64,000 nucleotides of DNA, from contig NC_088925.1 in assembly GCF_038396675.1 (NCBI RefSeq), positions 58,943,501-59,007,500 on the forward strand. The letters run 5' to 3'. Source of the stretch: Hydra vulgaris. Taxonomy: Eukaryota; Cnidaria; Hydrozoa; Anthoathecata; Hydridae. Both the position numbers and the translations under genes were made by a program. The notes under the pieces were generated by a model, which made no database searches, was not told the origin of the DNA, and worked only from the letters and a program-made list of their open reading frames with translations. This document shows positions 32,381 to 64,000 of this stretch, one piece after another (position 1 is the stretch's first letter; the number at the start of each line of letters is the position of its first letter).

Positions 32381-32426
32381 TCCAACCCAAACCGCTCTAA
32401 AAACGCTGAGTAAAACCAATTTAAAA

Positions 32427-32611
32427 GCAGCCGTGGCGCAGTGGTAGCGCACTTGCTTCTGAAACGTAAGATGTGGTTCAAACCCTACCTATGGGCAAGT
32501 TTTGCGACATCGGTTGGGAAGGAGGCGTGAACTTCCTATTAAATGCTCTTCCGCGGTGCTCTGTGAAAAGACCGTAAGGATTTCTCTTGGGGCACCTAAA
32601 TAAAAAAAAAG
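32427..32611 (+). repeat. SINE (family 1), complete, tRNA-derived
   Basis: GCAGCCGTGGCGCAGTGGTA (A box) and GGTTCAAACCC at 32475-32485 (B box) are spaced as in a pol III promoter. The body has GGAAGGAGGCGTGAACTTCC and AAATGCTCTTCCGCGGTGCT, and it ends TAAATAAAAAAAAAG. The best-preserved copy of the family here. Confidence 0.88.
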
Positions 32612-33990
32612 AATTTTTTATTAACCCAGCCTTGTAGCGAAAAAAATTAAGCCAGGAAACAACCCGGTTACATGCTTAGCATTTTTTTTTTCAGAAGAAA
32701 ATCCGGTTACAAACATAAAAAACAAACAATTTATATAAAAAAAAGTTTTACCTTCAAGTTGGTTATTTTAAAATAAATAAAATTTAAAATTTAAAAATTT
32801 GTGAATTTAAAATTTAAAAATTTGTGAATTTTTTCAAATGTTTTTTCAGGATTTCTTCATGTAATTTGGGAACTTAAAATTATTTAGACTTATTATTTAA
32901 TAGTGAATTGGTACAAAATTTCCATTTCAAACGAACGTATAAAAAAAACTCTGTTTTTTACATTTTTATTATGGTTTTATAGTCATTTACCATATCAGAA
33001 TATTTAAATGGATTTGTATCATAACTTTTTTTTAACTTTATTTTCTGTATTAATGTTTAAGAACTCATCCAGTTTAACTTACCCATTAGAATTATTATAG
33101 TTAGAGTTTAAACATCAATTTAAATTATTCTTACCAATCAGGTTTGTTTAATTCACATTTTAAATTTAGATTTTCATTTAATTTCTTTTTAAAACTAAGC
33201 TCATTGACTTTTTTAAGTTTTCTGAATCTTTTAATTGACAAATTTATCTGAACAGTCAGGTAATTTGAATAACAAAGGTGCATCATTTTCATTTATGTGT
33301 TGTATCTATGTGTGTATTGTGTTGTTGATGTGTTGTATTGTTTTCATTGATGTGTTGTATCTATTTCTGTTTTTGATGCAATGATTTCTTTTTATTTATC
33401 ATGAATAATTTTTATTCCACAAAAAAGGTTTTTAATAATATTATTACCAAATTAAGTTCTATTTCTAGGGTCATAATCAATTAATTTTGATATACCAAAA
33501 ATAATAATATTTTTATCTGTTTTATTCATTAAATCTGTAACAACTTGTTATATACTTGTTCACTTTATTAAATAATTGCTCTAATATAAAATTGCTTGAT
33601 TTTTTTTCCCATTCAGATAATTTAGTAATTCATTCTCTAAGCTGCTGTCTAGAAACAAGATCAACTTTAACTGTTAAAATTTTTTTATTTATTTTAATTT
33701 TCTATACTAATGCAATTTATATTTCTATACTAATAAATTGGTTATAAAGATGTAACTTAAGAATAAATCCATGCATGAAAATAGTATTTTTTTAAACTTT
33801 AAGTGTGCAAAATATATTGTAATGGACATTTGGACAGCGTTGACCTTAATTCACAAGACTAAATTTATATTTATACACACACACACACATACACACACAT
33901 ATGTATATTTAAACCCCTCAGTGGATGAATATATTGACGAATTATATTATATTGATAGATATAAATATAAATAAATAAATCTGCAGAAGT
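32612..33990. other. AT-rich DNA upstream of aPKC exon 1
   Basis: No recognised gene or promoter. A short AC repeat lies at about 33876-33900. If aPKC has a 5'UTR exon or promoter nearby, I cannot identify it. Confidence 0.45.
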
Positions 33991-33993
33991 GTG

Positions 33994-33996
33994 TGT

Positions 33997-34080
<84 letters not shown>
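33994..34080. repeat. (TA)n microsatellite just before aPKC exon 1
   Basis: TA tract ending 34 bp before the aPKC start codon. Confidence 0.97.
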
Positions 34081-34084
<4 letters not shown>

Positions 34085-34085
<1 letters not shown>

Positions 34086-34096
34086 TTATTTTTCAG
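34085..34096 (+). promoter_or_regulatory. 3' splice acceptor 18 bp before the aPKC ATG (5'UTR intron or spliced-leader site)
   Basis: TTTATTTTTCAG is a strong pyrimidine-tract acceptor immediately before the start codon. It could end a 5'UTR intron. Because Hydra is known to add spliced leaders in trans, it could also be a trans-splice acceptor. No donor or promoter upstream could be recognised to decide between these. Confidence 0.55.
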
Positions 34097-34114
34097 CTAT
34101 AAATTCATGTTACT

Positions 34115-64000
<29,886 letters not shown>

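Noticed and set aside
32196..32611. Functional tRNA genes at the A/B-box sequences
   Set aside because: Acceptor stems do not close, and the same conserved body and A-tail follow each head, so these are SINEs.

Overview
The window is AT-rich animal nuclear DNA dominated by microsatellites and mobile elements, with one convincing host gene. The mixture (long AT introns, CR1-like LINEs, P, Transib and Tc1 elements, many foldback repeats) points to a cnidarian, most likely Hydra. That assignment is inference from overall character; no species marker was tested.

Host gene. From 34,115 to the right edge the + strand carries the 5' half of an atypical protein kinase C (aPKC, PRKCI/PRKCZ type) in nine exons. 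Every splice phase fits and together they give 215 codons. They encode a PB1 domain (Par6/p62 docking), a YRRGARRWRK pseudosubstrate, a complete C1 zinc finger and the start of the linker. The kinase domain lies beyond 64,000. Introns 1 and 2 (about 10.2 and 9.3 kb) are packed with transposon remains, mostly antisense to the gene.

Region 1-34,000 (upstream, no recognised host gene). Foldback MITEs and AT/GA/TG microsatellites run to about 10 kb. A P element (10,230-13,019) has perfect 34-bp inverted termini and an 8-bp target duplication but a broken THAP-type transposase. A foldback with about 750-bp arms lies at 13.2-16.0 kb. AT tracts and two foldbacks lie at 20.3-21.9 kb. A long-TIR DNA transposon of a type I cannot name (element A) occupies 22.0-25.0 kb. 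A Transib (RAG1-related) element at 28,562-31,758 is inserted into a tRNA-derived SINE with a 5-bp target duplication.

Region 34,100-64,000 (aPKC introns). Intron 1 holds an antisense CR1-like LINE, an ATC microsatellite, foldbacks and a 12-bp minisatellite. Intron 2 holds a hAT-like zinc-finger scrap, element B (antisense, with a heat-shock-element-like array and TATA box in front of its first exon), element C (a relative of A with about 370-bp TIRs) and a LINE tail. Intron 3 holds a Tc1 element with its own spliceosomal intron, a CA repeat and a LINE remnant. Intron 8 holds a LINE 3' end and a 67-bp tandem repeat.

The most interesting observations are the hsp-like promoter architecture of element B; a shared DDE-like motif set linking element B with A and C; the Transib with unusually long TIRs and RSS-like ends; and the aPKC C1 domain, which keeps all zinc ligands but lacks two of the four arginines thought to block diacylglycerol binding in vertebrate aPKCs.
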